Assembly: GCF_013362815.1 (NCBI RefSeq)
Contig: NZ_JABFVK010000001.1
Location: 124,001 to 188,000 of the forward strand
DNA length: 64,000 bases
Reading direction: 5' to 3'
Origin: Hamadaea sp.
GTDB lineage: Bacteria; Actinomycetota; Actinomycetes; Mycobacteriales; Micromonosporaceae
Each line of letters opens with the position of its first letter. The first letter of the stretch is position 1. Below the pieces are notes generated by a model. It did not search any database. It had not been told where the DNA came from and worked only from the letters and a program-made list of their open reading frames with translations. Position numbers and translations under genes: made by a program. Positions 43,927 to 52,872 of the stretch are shown piece by piece.

Positions 43927-45219
43927 ATGAGAAACGTACGACGGGTCGGCGTCCTGGGCGGGAACCGGATTCCGTTCGCCCGGTCCAACGGCCGCTACGC
44001 CAAGGCGTCGAACTCCGACCTGCTCGGCGCGGCGCTGGACGGCCTGGTCGCCCGGTTCGGGCTGGCCGGTGAGCGGATCGGTGAGGTCGCCGCCGGTGCG
44101 GTCCTCAAGCACAGCCGCGATTTCAACCTCACCCGCGAAGTAGTCCTCGGCTCGACGCTCGACGGGCGTACGCCGGCCGTCGACCTCCAGCAGGCGTGTG
44201 GAACCGGTCTGCAGAGCGTGATCTACCTGGCCAACAAGGTCGCCTTGGGCCAGATCGACTCCGGCATCGGCGGCGGCGTCGACACGACGAGCGACGCGCC
44301 GTTGGCCCTGAACGAGAGCTTCCGCAAGGCGCTGCTCGAACTCAGCCAGGCCCGTACGCTCGGCGGCCGGATGCAGGCCGCGCTGAAACTGCGGCCGTTG
44401 CAGCCGTTCCAGCCGGAGATCCCGCGCAACGCCGAACCGCGTACGGGGATGTCGATGGGCGAGCACGCGGCGCTCACCGCACTCAAGTGGGGCATCACTC
44501 GGGAGGCACAGGACGAGCTCGCCCTCGACTCGCACCGCAATCTGGCGGCGGCGTACGACGAGGGGTTCCTCGACGACCTGATCACCCCGTATCTGGGCCT
44601 GGCGCGGGATCAGAACCTGCGCGCCGACAGCACCCTCGACAAGCTGGGTTCGCTCAAACCGGTCTTCGGCACTCGTGGTGAGAACCCGACGATGACCGCA
44701 GGAAACTCGACTCCGTTGACGGACGGCGCGGCATTGGTACTACTCGGGACCGATGAGTGGGCCGCCGAACACCATCTGCCGGTGCAGGCGTACTTCGTCG
44801 ACGCGCACACTGCCGCCGTCGATTTCACGCCGCGCAGTCCTCAGCCGGAAGGGCTGCTCACCGCCCCGGTGTACGCCGTGCCCGAGCTGCTCGCCCGCAA
44901 CGGCCTGACCCTGCAGGACTTCGACTTCTATGAGATTCATGAGGCGTTCGCGTCGCAGGTGCTGGCCACTTTGGCCGCCTGGGAGTCGGAGGAGTTCTGC
45001 CGGGAGAAGCTCGGCCTGGAGAAGGCGCTCGGCTCGATCGACCGGACGAAACTCAACGTACGCGGCGGTTCGCTCGCGGCCGGTCACCCGTTCGCGGCGA
45101 CCGGTGGCCGGATCGTGGCGACCCTGGCCAAACTGCTCGCCACTCGGGGCAGCGGACGCGGGTTGATCTCCATCTGCGCCGCCGGTGGACAGGGCGTCGT
45201 CGCCATCCTCGAACGCTGA
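43927..45219 (+). CDS. fadA2: Acetyl-CoA acetyltransferase / thiolase (FadA2-like)
   Basis: Thiolase of 430 aa that cleaves 3-oxoacyl-CoA or condenses two acyl-CoA. The N-terminal active-site Cys is in VDLQQACGTGLQS. C-terminal motifs are NxxEAF-like EIHEAFASQVLATLAA with catalytic His, NVRGGSLAAGHPFAATGGRI, and the last Cys in SICAAGGQG. An insertion (FRKALLELSQARTLGGRMQAALKLRP) is typical of the FadI-like subgroup. It lacks a good ribosome site before ATG 43927 and may be translated from a short leader overlapping the operator. Forms a beta-oxidation set with fabG4 and htdX. Confidence 0.93.
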   Translation: MRNVRRVGVLGGNRIPFARSNGRYAKASNSDLLGAALDGLVARFGLAGERIGEVAAGAVLKHSRDFNLTREVVLGSTLDGRTPAVDLQQACGTGLQSVIYLANKVALGQIDSGIGGGVDTTSDAPLALNESFRKALLELSQARTLGGRMQAALKLRPLQPFQPEIPRNAEPRTGMSMGEHAALTALKWGITREAQDELALDSHRNLAAAYDEGFLDDLITPYLGLARDQNLRADSTLDKLGSLKPVFGTRGENPTMTAGNSTPLTDGAALVLLGTDEWAAEHHLPVQAYFVDAHTAAVDFTPRSPQPEGLLTAPVYAVPELLARNGLTLQDFDFYEIHEAFASQVLATLAAWESEEFCREKLGLEKALGSIDRTKLNVRGGSLAAGHPFAATGGRIVATLAKLLATRGSGRGLISICAAGGQGVVAILER

Positions 45220-45224
45220 CGATC

Positions 45225-45255
45225 CCGGCTGGGGCGGCGCGCCCGCCCCAGCCGG
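45225..45255 (+). terminator. Hairpin after fadA2
   Basis: CCGGCTGGGGCG / CGCCCCAGCCGG, 12 perfect pairs with a 7-nt loop, starting 5 bp after the fadA2 stop. There is no T-run. Confidence 0.75.
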
Positions 45256-45277
45256 TCAGCTCGGCTAGGCTTCGCGG

Positions 45278-46153
45278 GTGAGCAAGCGAGCCCGTGTCGC
45301 GGCCAAGTCTGCCGCGCCCAAGAAAGCCAAGGTCCGCGACGTCTTCGTGGCGGTTCCGTTCGACGGTCTGACCGACGAGCCGGAGTGGATCGCCCTGCGC
45401 GAGCTGGTCCCGGCGGCCACCGCGCCGCTGAAGCTGAACGCCGAACTGACCGAGAAGTACGGCGACCGTGACATCACGCTGGCCACCATCCTGCCGATGG
45501 CGTGGCCGGCGATGGTCAAGGCGGACGGCCGCATCCTGCTCGGGCTCCAGCGGCACGTGCAGTCCGGCGATCCCAACCGCGACCTGGCGGTGGCCCTGCT
45601 GAACGCGCTGGAGACGACGCCCGGTCAGTCGGTCGCCGTTCCGGCGCTGCCGGGCCAGGGCGAGCGCCTCGGCGACCTTCTCGCCGACGGCCCGCTCGAC
45701 ATCACCATGCACGAGACGTTCGGCTTCTGGCTGGACGAAGGCCAGGACGACGACCCCGGTGTGGCGTCGTCGCTCGAATCGGCCAACGGGGCGATCGCAC
45801 CGACCGTGAAGATGGCGGCGGTGAAGGCGGCGTACTGGACTCGCATGGGGGAGAAGTCGCACATCCGCTGGGTTCTCCCGCACGCCGAGAGTGAGGCGCT
45901 CGACGCGCTGGCCACCCTGGGCGCCGCAGGCGAGCTCACGCTGGGGGAGCAGACCCGGTTCGCCGGGATGTTCCGGGCACACGGCCGGCTCGTCCCGGTG
46001 TGGGATCTGCCCGTCGACGCCGTGGCTGGGGACTGGGAGGACGCGCTCGCTGCGTTCGCCACTCGCTTCGAAGCCGCGCGTGGTGTTCCGCTGACCGCCG
46101 AGGCGCGCAAGGCCAAGCAGGGCCTGATCGGCCGCCAGCTCACCCTCCGCTGA
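45278..46153 (+). CDS. DUF5926 family protein
   Basis: A 291-aa actinobacterial protein of unknown function. It has a basic start (SKRARVAAKSAAPKKAKVRD), then the family blocks VFVAVPFDGLTDEPEWIALRELVPAATAPL, ITLATILPMAWPAMVKADGRILLGLQ and WTRMGEKSHIRWVLPHAE. No membrane segment or catalytic motif is evident. GTG start at 45278. The basic N-terminus resembles an RNA- or ribosome-binding tail (speculation). Solo repeat D begins 12 bp after the stop. Confidence 0.8.
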   Translation: MSKRARVAAKSAAPKKAKVRDVFVAVPFDGLTDEPEWIALRELVPAATAPLKLNAELTEKYGDRDITLATILPMAWPAMVKADGRILLGLQRHVQSGDPNRDLAVALLNALETTPGQSVAVPALPGQGERLGDLLADGPLDITMHETFGFWLDEGQDDDPGVASSLESANGAIAPTVKMAAVKAAYWTRMGEKSHIRWVLPHAESEALDALATLGAAGELTLGEQTRFAGMFRAHGRLVPVWDLPVDAVAGDWEDALAAFATRFEAARGVPLTAEARKAKQGLIGRQLTLR

Positions 46154-46165
46154 CCCCCGCCCTTT

Positions 46166-46251
46166 CCGCGCGATCATGAACTTTCGGGCATGATCCACCG
46201 GCGTGTCGCGTCCCCGTGGCCCTGATCAACTCCGCAAGAGACTGATCAACT
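46166..46251 (+). repeat. TGATCA-type intergenic repeat, solo copy D
   Basis: CCGCGCGATCATGAACTTTC, then CACCGGCGTGTCGCGTCC, then TGATCAACTCCG and a second TGATCAACT 20 bp further. It is preceded by CCGCCCTTTCC, the same word that forms the tandem array next to copy B'. The arginine deiminase stop codon is in its final TGATCA. No gene of the AbiEi/DUF559 type is adjacent. Confidence 0.9.
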
Positions 46252-47448
46252 GAGGGGTTCGCGGGAGATCGGGCAGGACATGCATCTCGGACCGCCCCGG
46301 CCGGAGCCCAGCTCCGAGCCGGGGATCCGGATGACCTCGATGCCGGCCCGTTCCAACTGCGCATTCGTCTCGACGTTGCGCTCGTAGGCGACGCACAACC
46401 GCGGCGCGATCGCCAGCGTGTTGTTGCCGTCGTCCCATTGCTCGCGCTCCGCGGTCACCGAGTCCAGTCCGGTGTGGAGCATCCGCAACCGGTCGATCCC
46501 CATGGCTTTGGCCGCCGCGTCGAGGAACGGATCCGGGCCGCTCACGGCTGGTTCGGTCACGCCCGGGGTCAACGTGTACGCCATCAGGTCGTCGGCGATG
46601 TTCGGATACATGAGGACGGTGTCGACGTCGACCATCGTGCATACCGTGTCGAGGTGCATGGTGGCCCGGGTCTGTGCGATCGGCACCGCCAGCACGGTGT
46701 GCGCCAATGGATCGGGGTGGCCGAAGAGCGTACGGGCCAGCCGTTCCGCTCCGGCCGGAGTGGTGCGCTCCCCGACGCCGACTGCGACGACGCCGGGCGC
46801 AAGGAGCAGGACGTCCCCGCCCTCCAACGGTTCCAGCCACGGGTCGTACGCGGTAGCCACCCCGGCGAATCGCGGATGGTGCTCGTAGATGGTGTGGGTG
46901 ATGCTCGTTTCCCGGCGGCGTGCGTTCATCGCCAACGAGGTGACCGCCACGCGATCGCGGATCCACACCGAGGAGTCCCGCGTGAAGAGCAGGTTCGGCA
47001 GCGGGTCCACGACGAAGTCGAGCCGGTCCATCAGCTTGTAGACCAGGCCGGGGCCGGACGTCAGCTCTTCGTGCGCCAGTCCGGCGGTGAGGACTCGGGC
47101 GAGCCCCGACGGGTCGAGATACCCCAGATGTTCGCGTACGCGCCGCCGCAGTGAATCGCCGAGCCGCACATCGGCCAGTACGGCGTCGACGAGCTCGGCC
47201 CGGGCGGCTTCGATACCGAGCACGTCCGTGAGCAAGTCCGTGAGGTAGAGCACTTCGACGTCGTGTTCCCGCAGCCGGGCGGCGAAGGCGTCGTGCTCCT
47301 CCTGGGCCCGGCCGACCCAGGGGATGCCGTCGAAGAGGAGCGTGTCGTTGTTCCGGGGCGTCAACCGGGCCAGTTCCGGGCCGGGCCGGTGCAGGAGCAC
47401 CGTGTGCAGCCGGCCGACCTCGCTGTCCACATAGCGCACACCATCCAC
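46246..47448 (-). CDS. arcA: Arginine deiminase
   Basis: Hydrolyses arginine to citrulline and ammonia. 400 aa. The catalytic Cys is in RGGPRCMSC near the C-terminus; the catalytic His and substrate Asp/Glu are in [13 protein letters not shown] and [14 protein letters not shown]. The N-terminal [26 protein letters not shown] and [11 protein letters not shown] are family marks. No ornithine carbamoyltransferase or carbamate kinase gene is adjacent, so it is not in a full ADI operon. Its stop is the TGA of the last TGATCA in repeat D (LS-TGA). The C-terminus may have been trimmed or extended by a few residues. Confidence 0.95.
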   Translation of the reverse strand: MDGVRYVDSEVGRLHTVLLHRPGPELARLTPRNNDTLLFDGIPWVGRAQEEHDAFAARLREHDVEVLYLTDLLTDVLGIEAARAELVDAVLADVRLGDSLRRRVREHLGYLDPSGLARVLTAGLAHEELTSGPGLVYKLMDRLDFVVDPLPNLLFTRDSSVWIRDRVAVTSLAMNARRRETSITHTIYEHHPRFAGVATAYDPWLEPLEGGDVLLLAPGVVAVGVGERTTPAGAERLARTLFGHPDPLAHTVLAVPIAQTRATMHLDTVCTMVDVDTVLMYPNIADDLMAYTLTPGVTEPAVSGPDPFLDAAAKAMGIDRLRMLHTGLDSVTAEREQWDDGNNTLAIAPRLCVAYERNVETNAQLERAGIEVIRIPGSELGSGRGGPRCMSCPISREPLS

Positions 47449-47631
47449 GGATGCCAGCCTAGGTCGCGAAGCCGTCGCCCGGCGTTATCCGCAAAAATCG
47501 GGATGTCGCAATATTCACGTGCCGTGAATGAGATGTCATTCCGGTGTAGACCCCTGTCGCACGCCAGGATCGGTCACGTATTGTGACGGATACAACTCAA
47601 TGAGTGCCAGCGGAACGCCGGAGGCCCCACG

Positions 47632-48318
47632 ATGACCACATTCCCCGTCCGCCCCATTCCTCTGTCGACGCCGAAGATTCCCAGCCTGGATGCGCTGAAG
47701 GAGGGCCCGCTCGACCGGGTTCGCCGTCAGCGTGAGGAGAAGGCCCGGATTCGGCAGGAGGCCGCCGGCACTCGCGCCGCCAACCATCTCAACCAGCTGG
47801 GTCCGGCGTGGCAGTTCGTCGAGTGGCCGCACTCCGTTGCCACGACGAGCGCCGAGACCGCCTCGGCACCGGGCCGGGCCGCCGACACCCACGGCGGCTT
47901 CCTCGCCTTCGGACCAGGCGGCGTCTTCTCCGTCACCGTCGTCGACATCGGATCGAAGCGCGTACTGGTCGCGGGTGATGTCGTGCAGATCAAGGGACGG
48001 CGGCCGGCGTACATCCCGGCCGCGCGCAAGGACGCCAAACGGGCCAGCAAAGCCATTTCCGCCGCCACCGGGCACACCATCCCGGTCGTGCCGGTGCTCG
48101 CGTTGATGGGCCGCGGCGTCGTCACCGTCTACGGACTGCCCAAGGACTGCGTCATCACCACCTATCGCGAACTGCATCGGGCGTTGCTCGGCGGCGGCGA
48201 ACGCATCTCCGTGATGACCGCGCAGAAGCTGTCCGACGTGGCCCGCAACCCGTGGACCTGGATCAACGAGCCCGCCAACGCGTACCGCTGGTTCACCGAC
48301 GGCAAACACGACGAGTGA
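47632..48318 (+). CDS. NERD-like (nuclease-related) domain protein
   Basis: A 228-aa protein. A basic helical start (LDRVRRQREEKARIRQEAAGTRAANHLNQL) is followed by a region like the NERD fold: WQFVEWPHS, then FGPGGVFSVTVVDIG, VLVAGDVVQIKGRRPAYI, then AKRASKAISAATG and PVVPVLALMGRGVVTVYGLPKDCVI. NERD proteins carry a restriction-endonuclease-like fold, but the expected acidic pair before the GPGGVF strand is not clear here, so catalysis is doubtful. ATG 47632 has GGAGG-type GCCGGAGG upstream. It heads a row of small genes in the same direction. Confidence 0.6.
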   Translation: MTTFPVRPIPLSTPKIPSLDALKEGPLDRVRRQREEKARIRQEAAGTRAANHLNQLGPAWQFVEWPHSVATTSAETASAPGRAADTHGGFLAFGPGGVFSVTVVDIGSKRVLVAGDVVQIKGRRPAYIPAARKDAKRASKAISAATGHTIPVVPVLALMGRGVVTVYGLPKDCVITTYRELHRALLGGGERISVMTAQKLSDVARNPWTWINEPANAYRWFTDGKHDE

Positions 48319-48376
48319 CAAGCTCGCGACACCGGAGTACCGTGCGGGTATTCCGCCGCGGCGAAGGGAGACACGT

Positions 48377-48844
48377 GTGACGCATGTCGAACTGTCGCTG
48401 TCGACCAGCGTCACACCCGACTGGCGTCCCCCGGTCACCGTCCCCGAAGAACTCAGCCGCTGGGTGACCGCCGTCGTGGAGTCAGCCGAACCGGCGCTCA
48501 TCATCGACGCTTCGGCGACCATCGTCGCGACGACACCGTCCTGCGCGGCCCTCCTCGGGCTGCCGGACCCCTGGGTGGGCGAGCGGCTGCCCGACTCGCT
48601 GCACCTCATCGACTTCACGGCCAACGGCGCCGAGCTGCCCGAACCCGAGCGTGAACTGATCCCGCCCCTGCTGGCGGTCGCCTCCGGCCGACTGGCCCGG
48701 GGGCTCATTCGCGTACGCACCCATCGCGCGCCCGCCGCCGCCCGCGGTGAGGAGTCCGAGACGCGGACGCTGGACGCGATCGCCACGCCGTTGCACGCCG
48801 ACGACGTCGCTGTGGGCTCGCTGACGTTCTTCTGCGAGATCTGA
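48377..48844 (+). CDS. PAS-like domain protein
   Basis: A 155-aa soluble protein. The central region ALIIDASATIVATTPSCAALLGL reads as the start of a PAS domain (hydrophobic strands, AALLG helix), and the end TPLHADDVAVGSLTFFCEI as its last strand. No kinase, HTH or GGDEF output domain is attached, so it may be a stand-alone sensor or partner module. GTG 48377 is preceded by GAAGGGAG at a good distance. Neighbours do not reveal the partner. Confidence 0.6.
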   Translation: MTHVELSLSTSVTPDWRPPVTVPEELSRWVTAVVESAEPALIIDASATIVATTPSCAALLGLPDPWVGERLPDSLHLIDFTANGAELPEPERELIPPLLAVASGRLARGLIRVRTHRAPAAARGEESETRTLDAIATPLHADDVAVGSLTFFCEI

Positions 48845-48933
48845 GCGTCTCCGTCTCTACGCAGTGCGAGATCGATCGCACTTGTGGTGATCGTCGCAGC
48901 GCCGGAAGCCCCGAGGGACGTAGATTGCGTGGC

Positions 48934-49428
48934 ATGGAGACGCTGGGTGACGGTCAGCCCCCCGTGACCCGTACGCCGGGCGCACCGGTGGGGGTCGATC
49001 TGACCCTGCTCGCCGACGTGTACGCCGTGTGCCGTCTACCGGCCGGCGCACCGTTCCCGGTCGAACTGCTCCCGTCGGCCTCCCGTCCCGGTGCCCGCGC
49101 CCGATCGGCGGCCGGTGGCGGCGCTGCGGACTCGGGGGTCGTCTCGTTGACGTGGACGCCGACGGAGACCTCCGTCATCTGCCGGGCCGACCGCGTACCG
49201 GCGGGTGCGGTGGTCGAGACCGGCTGGCGCTGCTTCGAGGTGGCCGGGCCGATGGCGCTGACCCTGACCGGCATCCTCGCCTCGATCGCGACTCCGTTGG
49301 CACACGCCCGGATCAACATCTTCGCGTTCTCCACCTTCGACACGGACTACGTCCTCGTCCCGTCGGTACGCCTCACCGCCGCCCTGGCCGCGTTGACCGG
49401 CGCCGGGCATCGCATCAAGCAGGCTTGA
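48934..49428 (+). CDS. ACT-domain protein
   Basis: A 164-aa protein with ACT-like architecture: the first half includes DLTLLADVYAVCRLPAGAPFPVE, a Gly/Ala/Arg linker, then TWTPTETSVICRADRVP, ALTLTGILASIATPLAHARINIFAFSTFDTDYVLVP. The last strand-helix pattern is that of the paired ACT (ACT_7) fold that binds amino acids. No enzyme domain is present. It may sense an amino acid; the nearby pheA gene also contains an ACT domain. ATG 48934 is chosen over GTG 48925; neither has a strong ribosome site. Confidence 0.65.
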   Translation: METLGDGQPPVTRTPGAPVGVDLTLLADVYAVCRLPAGAPFPVELLPSASRPGARARSAAGGGAADSGVVSLTWTPTETSVICRADRVPAGAVVETGWRCFEVAGPMALTLTGILASIATPLAHARINIFAFSTFDTDYVLVPSVRLTAALAALTGAGHRIKQA

Positions 49429-49508
49429 TCCGGTCGGCTCACCCGGACATATGATCGGGGGCGGTTCGTCCCCGCAAACCACGCCGACCCCCGAGAGGAC
49501 TCCCCCCG

Positions 49509-49997
49509 GTGCCTCGGATCCGCCCCCTCGCCGCTGTAGCCGCGACTGCCGCCATCCTGCTCGCGGCGGGCTGCGGCAAGCCACCCGACCTGCGAGAACA
49601 AGGCGTACCGGTGCCCAGCCCCTCGGGCGACACCCGGTCGACCCGGCCGCGGTTGCCGGTGCCGACCGCGACACCGAGCACCGCGCCGACGTTCCCCGAC
49701 AACTACTACGTCGCCTGCCTCGGCAACCCGAGCGGCGACCAGGTGGTGGCGACCGTTCGGGCGAAGACCAAGCTGCTGCCCAAGACGGGGACGATCGCGG
49801 TGACCACCGGCCCGCTGTGCTCGGGGATGTGGCAGTTCACGATCGTCCAGGCCCCGGGCAAGGACTCACTCGTCGTGGTCACGAAGGGCCCGGCGACCGC
49901 GCTCCAGATCGTCACCGCCGGCTCCGACGTCTGCACCATCACGGTACGCACCCAGGCCCCGGCCGGGCTGCTCGCCGCAGCTCGCTGCGATGCGTAG
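49509..49997 (+). CDS. Small lipoprotein
   Basis: A 162-aa exported protein. The signal sequence RPLAAVAATAAILLAAGCGK has a lipobox LAAGC (Cys near residue 22), so it should be lipid-anchored. A Pro/Ser/Thr linker follows, then a domain of about 95 residues with three Cys (YYVACLGNP, GPLCSGMW, SDVCTITV) plus one at the very end. No known family. GTG 49509. It lies 9 bp ahead of pheA and could be in one message with it. Confidence 0.7.
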   Translation: MPRIRPLAAVAATAAILLAAGCGKPPDLREQGVPVPSPSGDTRSTRPRLPVPTATPSTAPTFPDNYYVACLGNPSGDQVVATVRAKTKLLPKTGTIAVTTGPLCSGMWQFTIVQAPGKDSLVVVTKGPATALQIVTAGSDVCTITVRTQAPAGLLAAARCDA

Positions 49998-50006
49998 GGT
50001 TGCCGT

Positions 50007-50957
50007 ATGCCAGGCGTACCACCGACCCGTTTCGTCTATCTCGGCCCGGAGAGCACCTTCACCGAGCAGGCGCTGCTGACCATCCCGGCCGCCGGGCGCG
50101 GAACGCGTACGCCGGCGCGCAGTGTGCCCGAGGCATTGGATGCGGTCCGGCACGGTGAGGCCGACGCCGCCCTCGTGCCGATGGAGAACTCCGTCGGCGG
50201 CCAGGTCGGGGTGACCCTGGACGAACTCGGCATAGGCGATCCGCTGGTGATCACCCGGGAGGTCGTGATCCCGGTCGAGTTCGTGCTCGCCGCCCGGCCC
50301 GGGATGCGGCTGGACCGCGTGACTTCGGTGGCCGCCCATCCGCAGGCGAGCGCACAGTGTCGCGCCTGGTTGCGCGCGCACCTGCCCGACGCCACCGTCA
50401 TCGACGTGCTCTCCAACGGAGCGGCCGCCCAGGACGCCGCGAGCGGCGCAGTGGACGCGGCGATCTGCGCGCCGATCGCGGTCGACCGCTTCCGGCTCGC
50501 ACTGCTCGCCGACAAGATCGCCGACCATCCCGACGCGGTGACCCGATTCGTGCTGCTCTCCCGGCCAGGTTCACCACCCGCACCGACTGGTGACGACATC
50601 ACCTCGCTCGCCGTGTTCATCGCTCACGACCGGGTCGGCGCGCTCCTCGCCGTCCTCACCGAGCTCGCCGTACGCGGAGTGAACCTCATCCGCATCGAGT
50701 CGCGTCCCACCGGTGAGGCGCTCGGCCGGTACGCCTTCTTCCTGGACTGCACCGGTCACGTGGCCGACGCCCGGGTCGGCGAGGCGCTGCAAGGGCTGCG
50801 CCGGATCTGCGCCGCCGTACGCTTCCTCGGCAGTTATCCGCGTGCGCTGCCCCCCGGCGCCGTGGAGCGTCCGGTGCCGCCGCCCGCCGGGCTGGCCGAC
50901 ACCGATTACGCCGACTCCGCCGCCTGGCTCGCCCGGCTGCGTACCGACGGGGCCTGA
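50007..50957 (+). CDS. pheA: Prephenate dehydratase
   Basis: Converts prephenate to phenylpyruvate in phenylalanine synthesis. The catalytic domain (residues 8-190) has FVYLGPESTFTEQAL, VPMENSVGGQVG and the Thr-Arg-Phe motif in AVTRFVLLSR. The C-terminal ACT domain has GALLAVLTELAVRGVNLIRIESRP, the ESRP motif of phenylalanine feedback control, and YAFFLDCTGH. 316 aa, a monofunctional form without chorismate mutase. ATG 50007. Downstream zincin gene starts 3 bp later. Confidence 0.96.
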   Translation: MPGVPPTRFVYLGPESTFTEQALLTIPAAGRGTRTPARSVPEALDAVRHGEADAALVPMENSVGGQVGVTLDELGIGDPLVITREVVIPVEFVLAARPGMRLDRVTSVAAHPQASAQCRAWLRAHLPDATVIDVLSNGAAAQDAASGAVDAAICAPIAVDRFRLALLADKIADHPDAVTRFVLLSRPGSPPAPTGDDITSLAVFIAHDRVGALLAVLTELAVRGVNLIRIESRPTGEALGRYAFFLDCTGHVADARVGEALQGLRRICAAVRFLGSYPRALPPGAVERPVPPPAGLADTDYADSAAWLARLRTDGA

Positions 50958-50960
50958 ACA

Positions 50961-51314
50961 ATGCCGGTCGAGATGTCCCGCGAACGGTTCGAGGAGCTGG
51001 TCGGCGAGGCGCTCGACGAGGTGCCCCAGGAACTGCTGCGCCTGCTCGACAACGTGGTGATCCTGGTGCAGGACGAACCGCCGCCGGGCGAGGGCAATCT
51101 GCTCGGGCTGTACGAGGGGTACGCGCTGACCGAACGCGGCTGGGACTATGCGGGTGTGCTGCCCGACCGGATTCTCATCTTCCGCGGTCCGACCCTGCGG
51201 ATGTGCGAGGACGAGGACCAGGTGGTCGAGGAGGTCGCCGTGACCGTCGTCCACGAGCTGGCCCATCACTTCGGCATCTCCGACGAACGGCTGCACGAGC
51301 TCGGCTGGGACTGA
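50961..51314 (+). CDS. Minimal zincin metallopeptidase
   Basis: A 117-aa protein of the PF06262-type minigluzincin-like family. The zinc motif HELAHHFGISDERLHELGW is near the C-terminus: two His, Glu, and a following Asp/Glu ligand. N-terminal FEELVGEALDEVPQELLRLLDNVVILVQD and the loop LLGLYEGYALTERGWDY complete a compact single domain. Activity and substrate unknown. It is found next to pheA and serS in many actinobacteria (from general knowledge). The ATG lies 3 bp after the pheA stop, so it is co-transcribed. Confidence 0.88.
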   Translation: MPVEMSRERFEELVGEALDEVPQELLRLLDNVVILVQDEPPPGEGNLLGLYEGYALTERGWDYAGVLPDRILIFRGPTLRMCEDEDQVVEEVAVTVVHELAHHFGISDERLHELGWD

Positions 51315-51395
51315 CTCGGCTGGAGTCGGGAGCTTGCGGGGAGGTCGTAGGCTGCTGGTTCACACCCCTGTCGTTGCTGTCAAGGAGCACCCCTC

Positions 51396-52136
51396 ATGCG
51401 CAGTGCGCTGTTTTCCGCGGAGAACCTGGAGAAGGAGTCCACCGAGCCCGGTCTGCGCCTTCAGAGCTCGAAGATGCTGAAGGTCGAGCTGAACGGCGAG
51501 GTCATGGCGCGTACCGGTGCCATGGTCGCGTACCAGGGTCAGATGCAGTTCCAGGCGCTCGGCTCAGGCGGCGTCGGCAAGTGGATCAAGAAGGCGATCA
51601 CCGGTGAGGGTGTGCCGCTGATGAAGGTCAGCGGCCGGGGCGACCTCTTCCTCGCCGACCGCGCCTCCGACATCCACCTGATCGACCTCGACCAGGGCGA
51701 CGCGCTGTCCATCAACGGCGCGAACGTGCTGGCCTTCGAACCGACCCTGAACTACGACATCAAGATGGTCCAGGGCATGGGCATGCTCTCCTCGGCGGGC
51801 CTGTTCAACTGCGTCTTCAGCGGCAAGGGCCGCATCGCGATCACCACCAAGGGCACGCCCGTAGTGCTGACCGTCGACGCCCCGACGTACGCCGACCCGC
51901 AGGCCGCGATCTGCTGGTCGGCCAGCCTGCAGACCGGCTACCACCGCGCCGACCAGCTCGGCATCGGTACGCTCCTCGGCCGGTCGACCGGCGAGGCGTT
52001 CACCATGAGCTTCACCGGCCAGGGCTTCGTCGTCGTGCAGCCGTCCGAGGAGCCGCCGCAGGGCTTCGGCGCGGGCCACGGCTCCGGTCAGCAGGCCGGT
52101 GGCGGTGGCATGCTGGGTGGCCTGCTCGGCGGCTGA
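51396..52136 (+). CDS. AIM24 family protein
   Basis: A 246-aa protein of the AIM24/TRAP-like beta-helix family. Repeated beta units are visible (LKVELNGEVMARTGAMVAY, VSGRGDLFLADRASDIHLIDL, LFNCVFSGKGRIAITTKGTPVVLTV). The tail is Gly/Gln-rich. Family members are often linked to tellurite-resistance or membrane-stress proteins, but no such gene is nearby and the function is unknown. ATG 51396 has AAGGAG in the leader. A hairpin follows the stop. Confidence 0.88.
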   Translation: MRSALFSAENLEKESTEPGLRLQSSKMLKVELNGEVMARTGAMVAYQGQMQFQALGSGGVGKWIKKAITGEGVPLMKVSGRGDLFLADRASDIHLIDLDQGDALSINGANVLAFEPTLNYDIKMVQGMGMLSSAGLFNCVFSGKGRIAITTKGTPVVLTVDAPTYADPQAAICWSASLQTGYHRADQLGIGTLLGRSTGEAFTMSFTGQGFVVVQPSEEPPQGFGAGHGSGQQAGGGGMLGGLLGG

Positions 52137-52161
52137 TCCGCCGGTAGATCGAGGCAAGCGG

Positions 52162-52194
52162 ACGGCCCGCCGAGCGGACAGCGCGGCGGGCCGT
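52162..52194 (+). terminator. Hairpin after the AIM24 gene
   Basis: ACGGCCCGCCG / CGGCGGGCCGT, 11 perfect pairs with an 11-nt loop, 25 bp after the AIM24 stop and 20 bp before the next start. No T-run. Confidence 0.7.
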
Positions 52195-52213
52195 TCGGCG
52201 TCAGAATGGCCCC

Positions 52214-52798
52214 ATGTCCGAAGACGTCCTCGAGTTCGGTACGCCCCGACCGGCTATCCTCCGCTTCGCAGTGCCCTCGGCGGTGCCGCCGATCCTGGCA
52301 GTGCTCAGCGTCGCCGTCTTCTTCGGCTCGCTGATGTATCCGTGGCAGACGACTCGGCTCACCGGGACCGACGAGTACATGTCGTTGAGCGGCAACGACA
52401 TCATCGAGTACGCCCTCACCACCGGCGCCGGTTTCGCGTACCTCATGGGAATGATGGGCCTGGGCGCGATCACCGCGACGGTGGTCTTCGGACGACGGCG
52501 GCACCGGCGGCCGTTGATCGTGGCCGGAACCGGTTTGGCCGTGATGATCGTGGTGGTGCTGGTCTCGCTGATCGCGCTCGGGGGACGAGCGATCGCCGCC
52601 AACTACGGCCTGGCCGGCCGGGCCACCACGGAGACGATGGTGGAGGTGGGCCTCTATCTGGCCCTCGCGGCACCGATGATCGCCGGCGCGGCCCTGCTCC
52701 TCAGCCTCTCGACGACGCGGCGGCGGCGGATTCCGGCCGAGCCGTACTACGACGAGGAGGGCGACGCGGTCGCCGACCTGACCGTGACCGCCGCCTGA
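52214..52798 (+). CDS. Four-helix membrane protein
   Basis: A 194-aa protein with transmembrane helices near VPPILAVLSVAVFFGSLMY, YALTTGAGFAYLMGMMGLG, LIVAGTGLAVMIVVVLVSL and VGLYLALAAPMIAGAALLL. The extracellular loop DEYMSLSGNDIIEY is acidic; the C-terminal tail is acidic and cytoplasmic (YYDEEGDAVADLT). No family recognised. ATG 52214 lies close to the preceding hairpin. It precedes serS by 75 bp on the same strand. Confidence 0.68.
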   Translation: MSEDVLEFGTPRPAILRFAVPSAVPPILAVLSVAVFFGSLMYPWQTTRLTGTDEYMSLSGNDIIEYALTTGAGFAYLMGMMGLGAITATVVFGRRRHRRPLIVAGTGLAVMIVVVLVSLIALGGRAIAANYGLAGRATTETMVEVGLYLALAAPMIAGAALLLSLSTTRRRRIPAEPYYDEEGDAVADLTVTAA

Positions 52799-52872
52799 CC
52801 GGGGGACTGCCCCGGTAAGCACAGGGCGAAACCGAGGTGAGACAGATCAACGGCGCTCGGTAGGCTTGTCGC

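Noticed and set aside
46246-47448. Arginine deiminase pathway operon
   Set aside because: Only the deiminase gene is present; no arcB, arcC or arcD homologue adjoins.
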